DNA of 64,000 nt, taken from Lantana camara (lineage: Eukaryota; Streptophyta; Magnoliopsida; Lamiales; Verbenaceae). Below the pieces are notes generated by a model that searched no databases, was not told the origin of the DNA, and worked only from the letters and a program-made list of their open reading frames with translations. A program made the translations under genes and the position numbers. Within the stretch, counting starts at the first letter, position 1. The number at the start of each line of letters is the position of its first letter. This document shows positions 46,456 through 58,731 of the stretch, piece by piece. The stretch is from assembly GCA_037501455.1 (NCBI GenBank), contig CM074858.1, positions 96,010,001 through 96,074,000 of the forward strand, written 5' to 3'.

Positions 46456-48299
46456 TGTTGAGAAAACGAGATAGAAAAAACAGCGGAAATTTAAAAATTT
46501 TCCCAATAAGTTAGAATCGAATCTTGCAATTCCTATTCCCAAATTCGTAGAGATCAAGAAACTCACTTAGATAATAGCTTTCTTGACACGTTCTAGCCGC
46601 CCAAGAACGCTCTTCACACTGCTTGATCCCCAAAAGCTCCTTCGCATCTTTCAAGACTTCATGATAGCAGCCCTCTAGAGAATTAGTCCACAAACCACAA
46701 CCACGATCCGAATAGGGAGGATGCTAGTTCTATATTCGGTGTTAAGGCTCTAAGGTTTAGTGTATAATATTTGGAGAAGGAGAAATTGTATTTCATCTTC
46801 CCATGGGGTTCGAACCCCTCTATTTAGAAGGCTAGGGCTCGAACCCCTTGTCCTTGTTGGACAAGAATTCCAAACTCTTTTGGAAAGGGATTTCTTGATT
46901 GGAGACCAAATCTCTTACTTTGACCAAAAGTCTCCTTTTGATCAACTTGGAAAGCAAGAATCTAGTCTAACGCTTTTAGACATTTAATTTTACTTTATTT
47001 ATTTTACAATAAATAACTTGAAGAATAATAATATAATTAATTATTTATTAGACTTTAATTCTCCAAATTAGGACTTTAATATTAATTCAAAATTAAATCA
47101 AAGTCCATTAAATAATTAACACATTAATTATTTAATATACACATACACACACGTGACTACACGTGTCACAAGAACACGTGTCATACACGTGTTCCACACG
47201 TGTACTTCACATGTGTGGACCCTACCATTCTCTTAATGGTTCGATCAACTCGTTTAATCGATTCAAGACTTACACGTGATCGGGCTGTTGTGTGTGACCC
47301 TCTAGGTTCTTGAGATCAAACGACCATAGTCTAGTAACAGGTGTTTGACCCCTAGCTGAATAAGAATGTCTCGATTCGACAGAACCTTTAAATCATTGAC
47401 ATATGGGAGATACAATCCTCCTACATCCCATCTCTCAATCAAGATCTAGGGCAAGGGAATAATTAGAACCCTAACAATTTCGATCTTAATGTTAAGTGTA
47501 TTTCATATCCATTTGATCTCAATCTAAAAAGCTCTTTTCTTGATGTCTTGATCCATTGTCTTGGCTAAGGACTCCTAGATGGCATATGAATGACTTACAC
47601 AATAACAGATCATCATCTTGCTAATGCAAGCGTAGGTCCTTTATCGATTCTCATATACTTTCATGTGACACTTGTGCAGCCCCACCATAAGCCTTGAATC
47701 AGTTGTCTAAGGCGACACCCTTTAAAGCTTACACCTAAGACCACAGAGTTAGCTCATAAAGTATCAATGGAACCTCAAGTCTAAGGATCACTTAATCATA
47801 TCAATAACTCGTGTGATATTTCCTAATCTGGAAGTTTCTATTTCTAGATATAGAAACTTCCTTTCCCATTTAGGAATCTTCTCACACGGGACACCTCAGT
47901 GTACCTACTTAGAATAATTAAGCACCCCTATGTATCACGCACATATCAACTATACACTTTGCACCCCATGAAACAAGGTGGTCCTTCTTAAGGGCGTGAT
48001 CACACGAGCAAGCCTCGAACGAGTCAAGTTGACACCCCCACTGTCTGTAGGACTCATCGGCTTGGAGTGATTTCTAATCATGACTTATGTGATATAGGGC
48101 TCGTCTCATGAACCACTTCACCTAAATGGTTGAGTCCTATAAGTAATATTGATTAGGAGAGTTCTTATACATGCGCAGTAAAAAGTAAACACACAATAAA
48201 ATAAGAGCATAAAAAGAAGTGTTGCCTTAATTCGTATTATTCAAAGATTGTCTGTGATTTACAAAAATTACCTCGGCTTTCAGGGCACTATTCCTAACA
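46456..48299 (-). repeat. 3' LTR of copia-2
   Basis: 1844 bases. Minus strand starts TGTTAGGAATAGTGCCCTG and ends TCTCGTTTTCTCAACA. It is preceded by a purine-rich tract GGGCAAGTAAGAGAT (48300-48314). A TATA-like CTAAATAGAGG lies near 46825 on the minus strand. An array of CACGTG sites lies upstream of it. Confidence 0.75.
47150..47202. promoter_or_regulatory. Five CACGTG (G-box) sites in 53 bases in the copia-2 LTR
   Basis: CACGTG at 47150, 47160, 47175, 47186 and 47197, mostly within ACACGTG(T). A further CACGTG is at ~47273. G-boxes bind plant bZIP and bHLH factors, including ABA-responsive ones. The cluster is ~330 bases upstream of the LTR's TATA-like site. Confidence 0.7.
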
Positions 48300-49492
48300 A
48301 TCTCTTACTTGCCCGTCAAAGCCATTCAGGAGCTAATCTAAGTCCCATCTTTGCAAGATGACTTCGAAAGCTTCTCGACTAAGGGGTTTAGTAAACGGGT
48401 CTGCCACGTTCTCTGCTGATGCGACCCTCTCAATTTGCACATCACCTCGTTTGATAATATCACGGATTAGGTGATATCTCCTCATAATGTGCTTGGTCCG
48501 TTGGTGAGATCTTGGTTCTCTTGCTTGAGCAACCGCCCCAGTGTTGTCACAAAACACAGTAATGGGGTCTTTCATGCTAGGAACGACATTCAAATCTTGA
48601 ATGAAGTTTCTAATCCAAACACCTTCCTTAGCTGGCATCATTTGCAGCTAAGTATTCAGCCATAGTGGTCGAATCTGCAATGGTTGACTGCTTGGAACTC
48701 TTCCAACTCACTGCTCCGCCATTTAGGCAGAAAATGTATCCTGACATTGACTTAAAATCATCTAAGTCAGATGCAAAGCTTGAATCGCAGTATCCTCCAA
48801 TTACCAGATCTTTCTGTCCTCCGTATACTAAGAATAAATCCTTAGTGCTTAGTAAGTACTTTAGGATATTCTTCACGGCAGTCCAGTAACCTTCTCCAGG
48901 GTCTGATTGGAAACGGCTCGTAACACTAAGTGCATAAGCCATATCCGGTCGAGTACATAGCATTGCATACATTATGCTACCTATGCCGATGCATAAGGCA
49001 CATGAGTCATTCTTTCCTTCTCAAGGTTCGTCTTAGGGTACATCTTCTTCGAAAGAGATCTTACTACACTCATGGGAAGAACTTTGTTCTTTGCTTTCTC
49101 CATACTACACAGTTTCAGTACTTTGTCTATGTACATCGATTGTGATAGTCCTATCAATCTCTTAGATCTATCCCTATAGATCTTAATACCGAGAATGTAG
49201 GACGCGTCACCAAGATCTTTCATCTCGAATTGGTTCGATAACCATGACTTGGTAACTTTCATGTCATCTTTCGAATTCCAAATTAGAAGCATGTCATCAA
49301 CATAAAGCACCAAGAATTGCACTGAAGTCTGCAATTCCTTTCTATACACGGAGGACTCATTCGAATTTTGAACGAAGCCAAACACTTTGACTGCTTCATC
49401 AAAGCGAATGTTCCAATTCCTAGAAGCCTGTTTCAATCCTTAGATTGATCTTTGGAGCTTGCAAACCTTTTGCTCACTCCCACTGAATGTGG

Positions 49493-51570
49493 TGTTGGGA
49501 TTAGTGCCCTGAAAATCCAATTTACTTCGAATTTTGTTGGATTAATAAAACTGAAATTATTGCAAGTTATGAGTATATTAACATAATTAATAACGTGTGA
49601 TGATATTCTTATATGAAATGTGTTTCATAGGAAAGGACTTTGGATATCGAAATCACGTGTTATTAAAGTTCTAGTCGGTAAGATAAGAATAAGTTCTTAT
49701 CAAGACTATAATGTGTTATATAAGATGGTTAGTCTTTCGTCATAGGGAAATGGAGTTGCCAGTTGTAACACATTGATGATTTTCAATAGATTTGGAAACA
49801 TCGAACTGGACCACTAAGATAGTTCATTTTAAACTACTATCTAAAATGAACAAATCTTATGGAGCATTGGACTCTTAATCCTGGTAGTGTTTCGACTTTA
49901 GGCATGTAATGTTAATCATTGTAATGTGCTCATAAGTGAGGTCTTGATATCAAATGACCAAATAACCTTTGTACGTTCAGTGATTACATGAAATGTGCTG
50001 AAGAGAAATATTGATCAAAGGAATCTGTGGCTTTGCTGGAAAGTTAAAAGATATCCCTGAAATAGATTTAAAAAGTTCGAATTAAAACTTTGGCCAAAGT
50101 ACTTCGTGTGATGCGTCACTGAAGTTGTATGTTGAATGTGTTTCGCGTACAAGAAATTTGAACTTAAGGTGAATCAGGAGATTTCATGTTAGAAGTGAAA
50201 AATAAATGATAGTAGTATTAATTTATTTTTCATGGATATCTACACGGAGGAGTAAAATTCAAAATTATTCTAGATCGAGAAATTCGTGAATAATTTAATT
50301 AATTTTAGAGTGTAATAATATTTATTTAGTGGAATTGAATATTGTTAAACGGTAATTAATTATTATCATGGGATGATAATATATTAACCCCGTTTGGAGC
50401 TAAAATTAATTAGTCCTGCAGGTCCCCCTGAAAGCCCCAAATTGAAAACCCAAAGATAAAACATTAAAAGGAAAGAGAGAAATAAAGTCCAAAGTGTTTG
50501 AAAATAGCCAAGTATTTTATTTTAAGAAAATAAATTGAAATTCCAAAGTGTTGGAAATGCCCGAAATTTTATTTTGGAGAAATAAAAAAAAAATTGATGA
50601 TGTGGCATGCTGACGTGGCAGTGGATGACGTGTCAGTTGACATGTCAGGCCACCTCAGCGAATGGGGTGAGGTGGCGCTGACTCAGCGCCAGTGCAGCAA
50701 ACACATCAGCATAGAAGCCCAAGGTAGCGCGTATGTAACACACGCGTCACTTTCTGGCCGCGCGTGAGGGCGCGTGGAGGGTCAGATCGGCGAGCGGCCG
50801 GCGGCGTTGGACTCGTGGTGCTGAGAGCCACGACATGGTCACCTTGGAATTCATGTACAAGTTGGCTACACAAGTGGGATGTAAAATTACTATTTTACCC
50901 TCCGTTTTTCCCCTATAAATAAGGGCCTTGGCACTTCATTTTTTCTCACAACTTTTGGGAGAGGTTTTGGCTGAGTTCTCGGCTTTGAGACCATATCCCT
51001 TTTTTCCTAGTTAATTACGATTTATTTTGGAATTAATTTTAATTAGGTGTTTATATATAAAACGCCTAATTTCGGGAGATTAAACCCTGAGAAGGGTTTT
51101 CTAGTTTAAAGTTCTATTTTTTCTAGTATTTAGAGAAATACTTTCAGAGCCCACACTCCGAGGGTTTCTCTGGGGTTATTGCAGGGAAGCTCTGTCGGTT
51201 TCACGAGGAGTGATCTTGTATCGGGTTCCTGGGAGGTGAATTCAGAGGCAGTAGGCATCTTCGGTGAAAGTTATTTGTTCTATGTTATATTTTGTTTAAG
51301 CATGATAAATTAGGTGCTCTTAAGTGTTAATTGCATGCTCTATTTGTCTGCTTTGTAAATAAGATGCTCTTTAGTGTTAATTGCATGCTTTATTTATCTG
51401 CTTTGTGATTTAAAATTTATTATCAATTGCATGTATATACTTGGGTAGTTCTGGCTAGTCTTCCTTTGTTTGTATTTAAATATTTTAGAAATATTTTGAT
51501 TCCTGTATATTAGGGAAAAATTTTCAAGTACGGTCCCGGAATAGTACTATTTCGGGTCCCTGTACCAGCA
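49493..51570 (+). repeat. 5' LTR of copia-3
   Basis: 2078 bases, TGTTGGGATTAGTGCC to CCCTGTACCAGCA. TATA box CTATAAAT at 50913-50920. About 250-310 bases upstream is a cluster of TGACGTGGCA and GACGTGTCA sites with a TTGAC word (50600-50650). Confidence 0.92.
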
Positions 51571-52720
51571 ACTGGTATCAGAGCCGTGCTTTAGAGATAT
51601 ACATGTATTGATATGATGCATGCAATGCATAATTTTAAATCTGCTACTGTGCACGTAAATTCTGTCAAATGAGGCTGGTTTTTAAGTGGGACCGTTTGTG
51701 ACCCCTCCAGTGTTTCCTGGGAATTTACGTGGCATGGTGTTTCTTTGGGAAACAATTCAATTGATTTTCCTGAAAAATTACCGAATCAGTAAACATGTTT
51801 TAAATTATGTGATAATTTATTTATAGCATGTTTACTTTATGCCATTTATTTTAAGCATGATAATTATGTGATAATTATATGCAAGTATGCTTAATTGTTT
51901 TATTTTATGGCATGATCATGATAATATGAGATATTATGGTTTTTTTTCAATTATGCATATTTTATTGAATATGATTAGATAAATAATGTTTAATAGAGAT
52001 TGAAGGAGATGCATAATTGGACTAATATTTTTCAGCCTAATTAATAAAGAGTTATTAAATAGACTTAAAAATATTATTAGTATTATAAATGTGATTTATT
52101 AATCCAAGTGGGAGCATATTAATTAGATTAATCACTTTCGATTGTAAGACGCCAAATAGGTTATGTGATAATCAAAGATAATCCACAACTCTAAAAAATT
52201 CAAGTGGGAGCAAGATGAAAAAAGTTGGATTCTTACGGTCTCCATTACCCTTTTATAGTAAAGCGGATACGTACTACTTCCTTCGGTGGGTACATGTTCA
52301 AGGTATACAAGATTGGACTTCTTCAGATAGAATGAAATATGAGGAAAATCAGCACGACCACGCTTCCGTGGAGTGTCTTGACCTACTAGTACGAATTTCT
52401 AGGTAATGGTGTACACTTGTCTGAGTGATGTATTAACCTTCCTTCGGAGCTCTGTTACACTCACTTAGAGACCAAAGGTTGATGTGGTGGATTAACATAA
52501 GTTGGTAAGAGTTACCTAGATGACATGTTAATTAAGAATAGTTCTTACTTTTCTAAGTAGTTTTCGACCTCGCTTCTGGGGAGCTAACTGCTGTTAGTTA
52601 AGTCATCATTGCGTAAATCAAAATGCTTGTGTGGATTTCATTTAATGATTAGACGATGCTAAAGAAGTAATATACATATTCATAACTTGTACGTATTTTA
52701 AATATTTCAGTTTTAAAACA
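51571..52720 (+). other. Leader of copia-3 with primer binding site
   Basis: TGGTATCAGAGC at 51573-51584 is the classic copia primer site complementary to initiator methionine tRNA. The remaining ~1.1 kb to the gag ATG is non-coding and AT-rich. A splice-acceptor-like ATATTTCAG ends ~10 bases before the ATG. Confidence 0.85.
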
Positions 52721-53908
52721 ATGAAGTCCGCTAGCCCGCTTCAATCAATTATTAAGGAAAATAGGCTTGAAGGTTCAAACTATGCTGATTGGAAAATGAA
52801 TCTTGATATCGTGTTTGGACACGAGGGTTTGAAATATGTGCTCACTGAACCTTGTCCGGGGGTACCAGAAACTACAGTCACCCAGGCTTTGAAAGACCCT
52901 TATGCCAAGTGGATCAAGAATAATGATCTGGCTATGTCTTACATCCTGGCATCTGTCTTGAATGTTCTTAAACATCAAATGCATGAGATGCCTACTGCTA
53001 AGAATATGATGGAACATCTCCATCAGATGTTCGGTGGACAGAATCATGCACGTAGGTACGAACTGATGAGAAGGTTGTTGGTAACTAAGATGTCTGAAGG
53101 ATCACCTGTTCAGGATCATGTTATGAACATGATGGCTTATCTGAATGAGATTGAGAGCCTTGATGCTAAGTTGGATAATCTCAGCAAACAGGACATGATC
53201 TTGTGTTCTCTTCCAAAATCATTTGATACGTTCAGGCAGAATTATTCTATGAATAAGTTGGATTTCACGCTGCCTAAACTAATGAATGAACTCAAGGTGA
53301 CAGAAGGGGTAATGAAAGCTAAGGGAACGGTTCTCCTGGCACAGGCATCGACTTCCACGGCTCCAAAAGCCAATAAGTGGAAGAAAGGAAAGGGAAAAGT
53401 TTCCAATCCTAAAGGTAAGGTTCAGAAGAACAAAGCTAAGCCAAGCAAGGGAAAATGTTTCCATTGTGGAGGAAATGGGCACTGGAAAAAGAATTGCCCA
53501 AAATACTTAGCCAGTCTTCCTGCTAAGTCATCTGCACAAGGTATGATGGTGTCTTGTTTATTAGAAGTATGTTTAGTTGGAAGTCCACCATATTCCTGGT
53601 GTGTGGACTCAGGCTCAACTAATCATATTTGCAATTCATTGCAGGGATTCAAGCTAACAAGGAAGCTTGAAGACGGCGAGATGCAGCTACTGCTCGGAGA
53701 TAATACCAGTATATCTGTATTAGCAGTAGGGACTGTAGAATTATATTTTGGCAGTAGGGTTTTGGTTTTGAAAGACACTTTATATGTACCGTCTATACAT
53801 AGAAATCTGATTTCTGTTAGTTGTTTAATGCCTAATGGTTTTAGTGTTTATTTTGAACGATGTTTAACCATTAAGCATAATAAAAGTTTATTTGCTCTGG
53901 TACAGTAG
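52721..53908 (+). CDS. Copia-3 gag and protease
   Basis: 395 codons starting with a true ATG. Residues ~1-210 form the capsid-like gag (GSNYADWKMNLDIVFG; LRHQMHEM-like helix region). Then comes a Lys-rich linker and a CCHC zinc knuckle (CFHCGGNGHWKKNCPKY) near residues 245-260, which binds RNA. Aspartic protease has its active site WCVDSGSTNHIC near residue 295 and ends NLISVSCL. The frame is intact to TAG at 53906, where a normal copia would read on into integrase. The next frame (GDGLFLLYP) is shifted, so a small indel separates gag-protease from the rest. Confidence 0.9.
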   Translation: MKSASPLQSIIKENRLEGSNYADWKMNLDIVFGHEGLKYVLTEPCPGVPETTVTQALKDPYAKWIKNNDLAMSYILASVLNVLKHQMHEMPTAKNMMEHLHQMFGGQNHARRYELMRRLLVTKMSEGSPVQDHVMNMMAYLNEIESLDAKLDNLSKQDMILCSLPKSFDTFRQNYSMNKLDFTLPKLMNELKVTEGVMKAKGTVLLAQASTSTAPKANKWKKGKGKVSNPKGKVQKNKAKPSKGKCFHCGGNGHWKKNCPKYLASLPAKSSAQGMMVSCLLEVCLVGSPPYSWCVDSGSTNHICNSLQGFKLTRKLEDGEMQLLLGDNTSISVLAVGTVELYFGSRVLVLKDTLYVPSIHRNLISVSCLMPNGFSVYFERCLTIKHNKSLFALVQ

Positions 53909-56900
53909 GCGATGGTCTTTTCTTGTTATACCCTGATAAAAACCCTAATTCCGAACTTAACACTACTAAACTTGACTTACCATCCAAGAGAAAAACTCGT
54001 ATGCCTAATGAGGCATACAAGTGGCACCTACGCCTCGGTCATATTAATCCAAATAGGATCCAAAGACTAATTTCGGATGGACTATTAAGTCCTTTGGACT
54101 TGACAGAACTTCCAATTTGCGAATCCTGTTTAGAAGGAAAAATGACCAAGAGGTCTTTCAAGACCAAAGGGAATCGAGCCACAGAGTTGCTTGAATTAAT
54201 TCATACAGATGTGTGTGGCCCTATGAGTATTCAAGCAAGAGGAGGTTTTGAATATTTTATCACTTTTACGGATGATTATTCCAAATATGGATACGTCTAT
54301 TTGATGAGACATAAGTCTAAAGCTTTTGAAAAGTTCAGAGAATATAAAGCTGAAGTCAAAAATCAAATTGGAAAACGTATCAAGACACTTCGATTAGATC
54401 GTGGTGGAGAGTATTTGCCTAAAGAGTTTCTAGAATTTCTCACTGCAAATGGGATTAAATCTCAGTTATCTGCACCGGGTACACCCCAACAGAATGGTGT
54501 TGCAGAAAGGAGAAATAGAACTCTAATGGAAATGGTAAGATCCATGATGAGTCATGCTACCCTACTAAGTTCGTTTTGGGACTTTGCTCTTGAAACGGCG
54601 GCTCACATATTAAACCATGTTCCATCCAAGTCAGTTCCTAAAACACCAATGGAACTGTGGTAAGGGCAGAAACCTAGCATCTCCTATCTTCGGATATGGG
54701 GAAGCCCAACCCATGTGTTAAGAAAGGATCCTGACAAGTTGGAATCATGAACAGAGGTTTGTTTGTTCATAGGTTATCCTAAAGGAATAAGAGGTGGGAT
54801 ATTTTACGATCCGAGAGATCACAAAGTGTTTGTAAGAACTAATGCTAAATATCTCGAAGACGATTTCGTAAATGACCACAATGGTAGAAGCAAAATAGTG
54901 TTAGAAGAAATGACAGTATCAGATACTGAACTCCAAGAAACCATAATAACTGAAAATGTGTTGGATACATATGATGTACCAAATATAACATATGATGTAG
55001 GGACAAGTACAGAACAATCCCGTTTTAGTGGGAGGATTGTCAGGGCCCCTGACAGATACTTAGGGTTGACCCAAGTGGTTGAATCTAACATATCTGATCT
55101 TATCATGTATGATGAAGCTATAAAAGATATAGACGCAGACCGTTGGGTCAAAGCCATGGAATCTGAGTTAGATTCAATGTATTCTAATAAAGTCTGGGAA
55201 CTTGTAAAGGCGCTTGAGGGCATTAAACCTATTGGATGCAAATGGGTCTACAAGCGAAAAAGAGGAGTGGACGGAAAGGTAGAAACCTATAAAGTAAGGC
55301 TTGTGGCAAAGGGTTATAGTCATAAAGAAGGTATCGATTACGTTGAAACCTTCTCGTCCATAGCAATGCTTAAGTCCATAAGAATTCTTCTCTCCATTTC
55401 CGCTCATTATCATTATGAAATCTGGCAAATGGATGTAAAGACTGCCTTCTTGAACGAGCACCTTCAAGAAGAAATATACATGGCTCAACCTGAGGGCTTT
55501 ATAGCCAGGAATCAGGAGCATATGGTATGCAAGATTAATAGATCAATCTATGGTCTTAAGCAAGCGTCTAGATCATGGAACATCAGATTTAATGAAGCAA
55601 TTAAATCCTTTGGATTTATACAGTTGCCTGATGAACCATGTGTGTACAAAAGACATCAGCGTGGTGTTGTAACATTTTTAGTTTTATACGTAGACGATAT
55701 TTTGCTCATTGGGAATGACACAGGAGTATTGTCAACAGTCAAGATTTGGTTGTCAAATCAATTTGACATGAAAGACCTAGGTGAGGCCAGTTATTTTTTG
55801 GGGATCAGATTTTGTCGTGATCGTAAGAATAAGATGATTGGTTTATCACAAGCAACATATATAGATAAGATACTGGCTAGATACAATATGGCTGACTCCA
55901 AGAAAGGTTCATTGCCTTTCCAACACGGAGTTCATCTGTCTCGAGATCAGAATCCCAAGACAGCTGAAGAGACAGAGGAAATGAAAAATGTTCCGTATGC
56001 TTCAGCAGTCGGAAGCCTCATGTATGCCATGTTATATACAAGGTCAGATATCTGTTATGCTGTAGGTATGGTTAGCAGATATCAGTCAAACCCTGGACCC
56101 CAACACTGGATAGCTGTAAAGTATATATTGAAGTACTTGAGAAGAACTTGGGATTATATGCTTATTTATCGCAGTGATGAGCTCATTCCCATAGGATACA
56201 CAGATTTAGATTTTCAATCTGACCTGGATTCTAGATGTTCGACATCTGGATACGTGTTTACTTTGGGAGGGGCAGTTGTTATGGGTAGGTGGACCCAAAA
56301 CAGTAGCAGTCCGGGACCACATTTTAAAATTTTATTTATAATACAAGTATTAAAATATATTTCTAAAACATTTTAATACAATAGCGGAAGACTAGCTGGA
56401 TCTACTCAAGTATATACATGCAATTGATAATAAATTTTAAATCACTTAAGCAGATAAATATCTAACATGCAATTAAAACTTAAGAGTATATAATTTATCA
56501 TGCTTAAAATAATATAACTAAAAAATATGACCGTACTGCAAACATGGCTATCTAACGGCATTTTTCTAACTCCCGAATTCACTTCCCGAGAACCCGATCT
56601 CCTCGTGAAACCGGCAGAGCTTCCCTACAATAACCTCGGAGAAACCCTCGGAGTGTGGGCTCCGAAAGTATTTCTCTAAATACTTAGAGAAAACAAACTT
56701 TAAACTAGAAAACCTTTTTCAAGGTTTAATATCCCGAAATCAGGCGTTTTATATAAACACCTAATTAAAATTAATTCCAAAATAAATCAGAATTAACTAG
56801 AAGAAAAGGGATATGGTTTCAAAGCCGAGAGCTCAGCCAAAATCTCTCCCAAAGTTGTGAGAAAAAATGAGGACCCAAGGGCCCTATTTATGGGGGCGGA

Positions 56901-58695
56901 AATCGAGGGTAAAATAGTAATTTCACACCTCCACTTACGTGTGCAACTTGGACATAAAAACCGAGATGACCACATCGAAGATCTCAGCACCAGGAGTCCA
57001 ACGTCACCGGCCGATCGCCGGAATTCGTTCTCATACGCCCCTGGAAGGTGGCGCTTGTGTTACACACGCGCCATCTAGGGTTTCTGTGCTGACATGTGCT
57101 GCTGCGCTGGTGCTGAGTCAGTGCCCCCTCACCTCATTCACTGACGTGGCCTGACATGTCAGCTGCCACGTCATCAACTTCCACGTCAGCATGCCACATC
57201 ATCAAAAAAAAAAAAAAATTCGATGAAAATTTTATTTTCTCCAAAATAAAATTTCAGGCATTTCCAACACTTTGGAATTTCAATTTATTTTCTTAAAATA
57301 AATTCCTTGGCTATTTTCAAACACTTTGAAAATTCATTTCTCTTTCTCCTTTTAATATTTTCTCTTCGGGTTTTCAATTGGGGCTTGCAGGGGGACCTAC
57401 AGGACTAATTAATTTTAGCTCCAAACGGATTAATATATTATCATCTCATGATAGTAATTAATTACCGTTTAACAATATTTAATTCCACTAAATAAATATT
57501 GTTGCACTCTAAAATTAATTAAATTATTCACGAATTTCTCGATCTAGAATAATTTTGCATTTTACTCCTCCATGTAGATATCTATGAAAAATAAATTGCA
57601 ACTACTATCATTTATTTTTCATCTCTAATTTGAAATTTATTGATTTGCCCTGAGTTCAAATTCTCTGTATGTGAAACACATTTATCATACAACTTCGGTG
57701 ACGTATCATGCGAAGTGCTTTGGGCCAAAGTCTTAATTCGAACTTTTGCAAATCTATTTCAGGGATATCTTTTACCTTCCAGCAAGGCCACAGATTCCTC
57801 GATTAATATAACTCTTTAGCACATTTCATATTGTCACCAAACGTACAAAGTATTTTGACCACCTGTTATCGAGACGTCACTTCGAATATATTACAGTGAC
57901 TAACACTACATGCCTAAAGCTAAAATATTATCAGGATTAAGAGTACAATGCTTCCTGAGATTTTATTCATTTTAGATAGCAGTATAAAATAAATAATCTC
58001 AGTGGTCCAGTTCGATGTTTCCAATCCTATTGAAAATCATCAACGTGTTATAATCGGAATCACCATTCCCTATGACGAAAGACTAATCATCTTATATAAC
58101 CACGTTATAGTCTTGATAAGAACATATTCTTATCGTACCGACTAGAACTTTAATGACACGTGATTTCGGTATTCAAAGTCTTTTCCTATGAAACACATTT
58201 CATATAAGAATACCACCATACGCCATTAATTATCAATATGTGAAATACTCACAACTTGCTGTAAATTCAGTTTAATTAATTCAACAAATTGAATTTTCAG
58301 GGCACTAATCCCAACAAGCCGTAAGTTGGAGGAGTATTAAAAAAAGTTGCATTGCTGAGACCACCATGGAAGCCGAATACGTGGCAGCTTCGGAAGCAGC
58401 CAAAGAAGCATATTGGTTTAGAAATTTCCTGATAGATTTGGAAGTCATCAAAGATGGAATTACACCAATCACGTTGTACTGTGACAATGCTGCAGCGGTG
58501 GCCAACTCCAAGAAACCTCGAAGTCAAAAACGTGCAAAACACATCGAGAGAAAGTTCCACATTATTCGAGATTATGTGGAACATGGAGAAGTGGCAGTAA
58601 CAAAGATTGACTCGGTAAACACTTTGGCAGATCCCTTCACTAAGACTTTGGCGCAAAAGAGTTTTAATACTCATGTAGAAGGGGATGGGCCTTAG
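53909..58695 (+). pseudogene. Copia-3 integrase, reverse transcriptase and RNase H (broken)
   Basis: Integrase (from ~53912): zinc part HLRLGH...CESCLEGK, and catalytic D in IHTDVCGP, D in LDRGGEYL, E in QNGVAERRNRT. Stops at 54661 (TAA where Lys is expected) and 54748 (TGA where Arg is expected) break it. RT: KWVYKRKRGVDG, WQMDVKTAFLNEHL, SIYGLKQASRSW, catalytic LYVDDILLIGND. RNase H begins (YTDLDFQSDLDSRCSTSG), is cut at 56276 by a solo LTR and resumes at ~58318 (MEAEYVAASEAAKEAYWF; ADPFTKTLAQKSF), with stop at 58693-58695. Confidence 0.92.
56277..58316 (-). mobile_element. Solo LTR of the copia-3 family, inserted in reverse in copia-3
   Basis: About 2040 bases. Its reverse strand starts TGTTGGGATTAGTGCCCTGA and shares long stretches with the copia-3 LTRs. 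Flanks GCAGT (56272-56276) and GCCGT (58318-58322) resemble a target duplication, 4 of 5. With one extra base at the right border, removal restores the RNase H frame. Confidence 0.85.
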
Positions 58696-58715
58696 ATGTG
58701 TAGCCAATTGGATTT

Positions 58716-58731
58716 AGGGCAAGTGGGAGAT
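58716..58731 (+). other. Polypurine tract of copia-3
   Basis: AGGGCAAGTGGGAGAT directly before the 3' LTR. It primes plus-strand cDNA synthesis in this class. Confidence 0.75.

Noticed and set aside
46760..46987. 75-codon frame in the copia-2 LTR
   Set aside because: LTR sequence with no recognisable domain.
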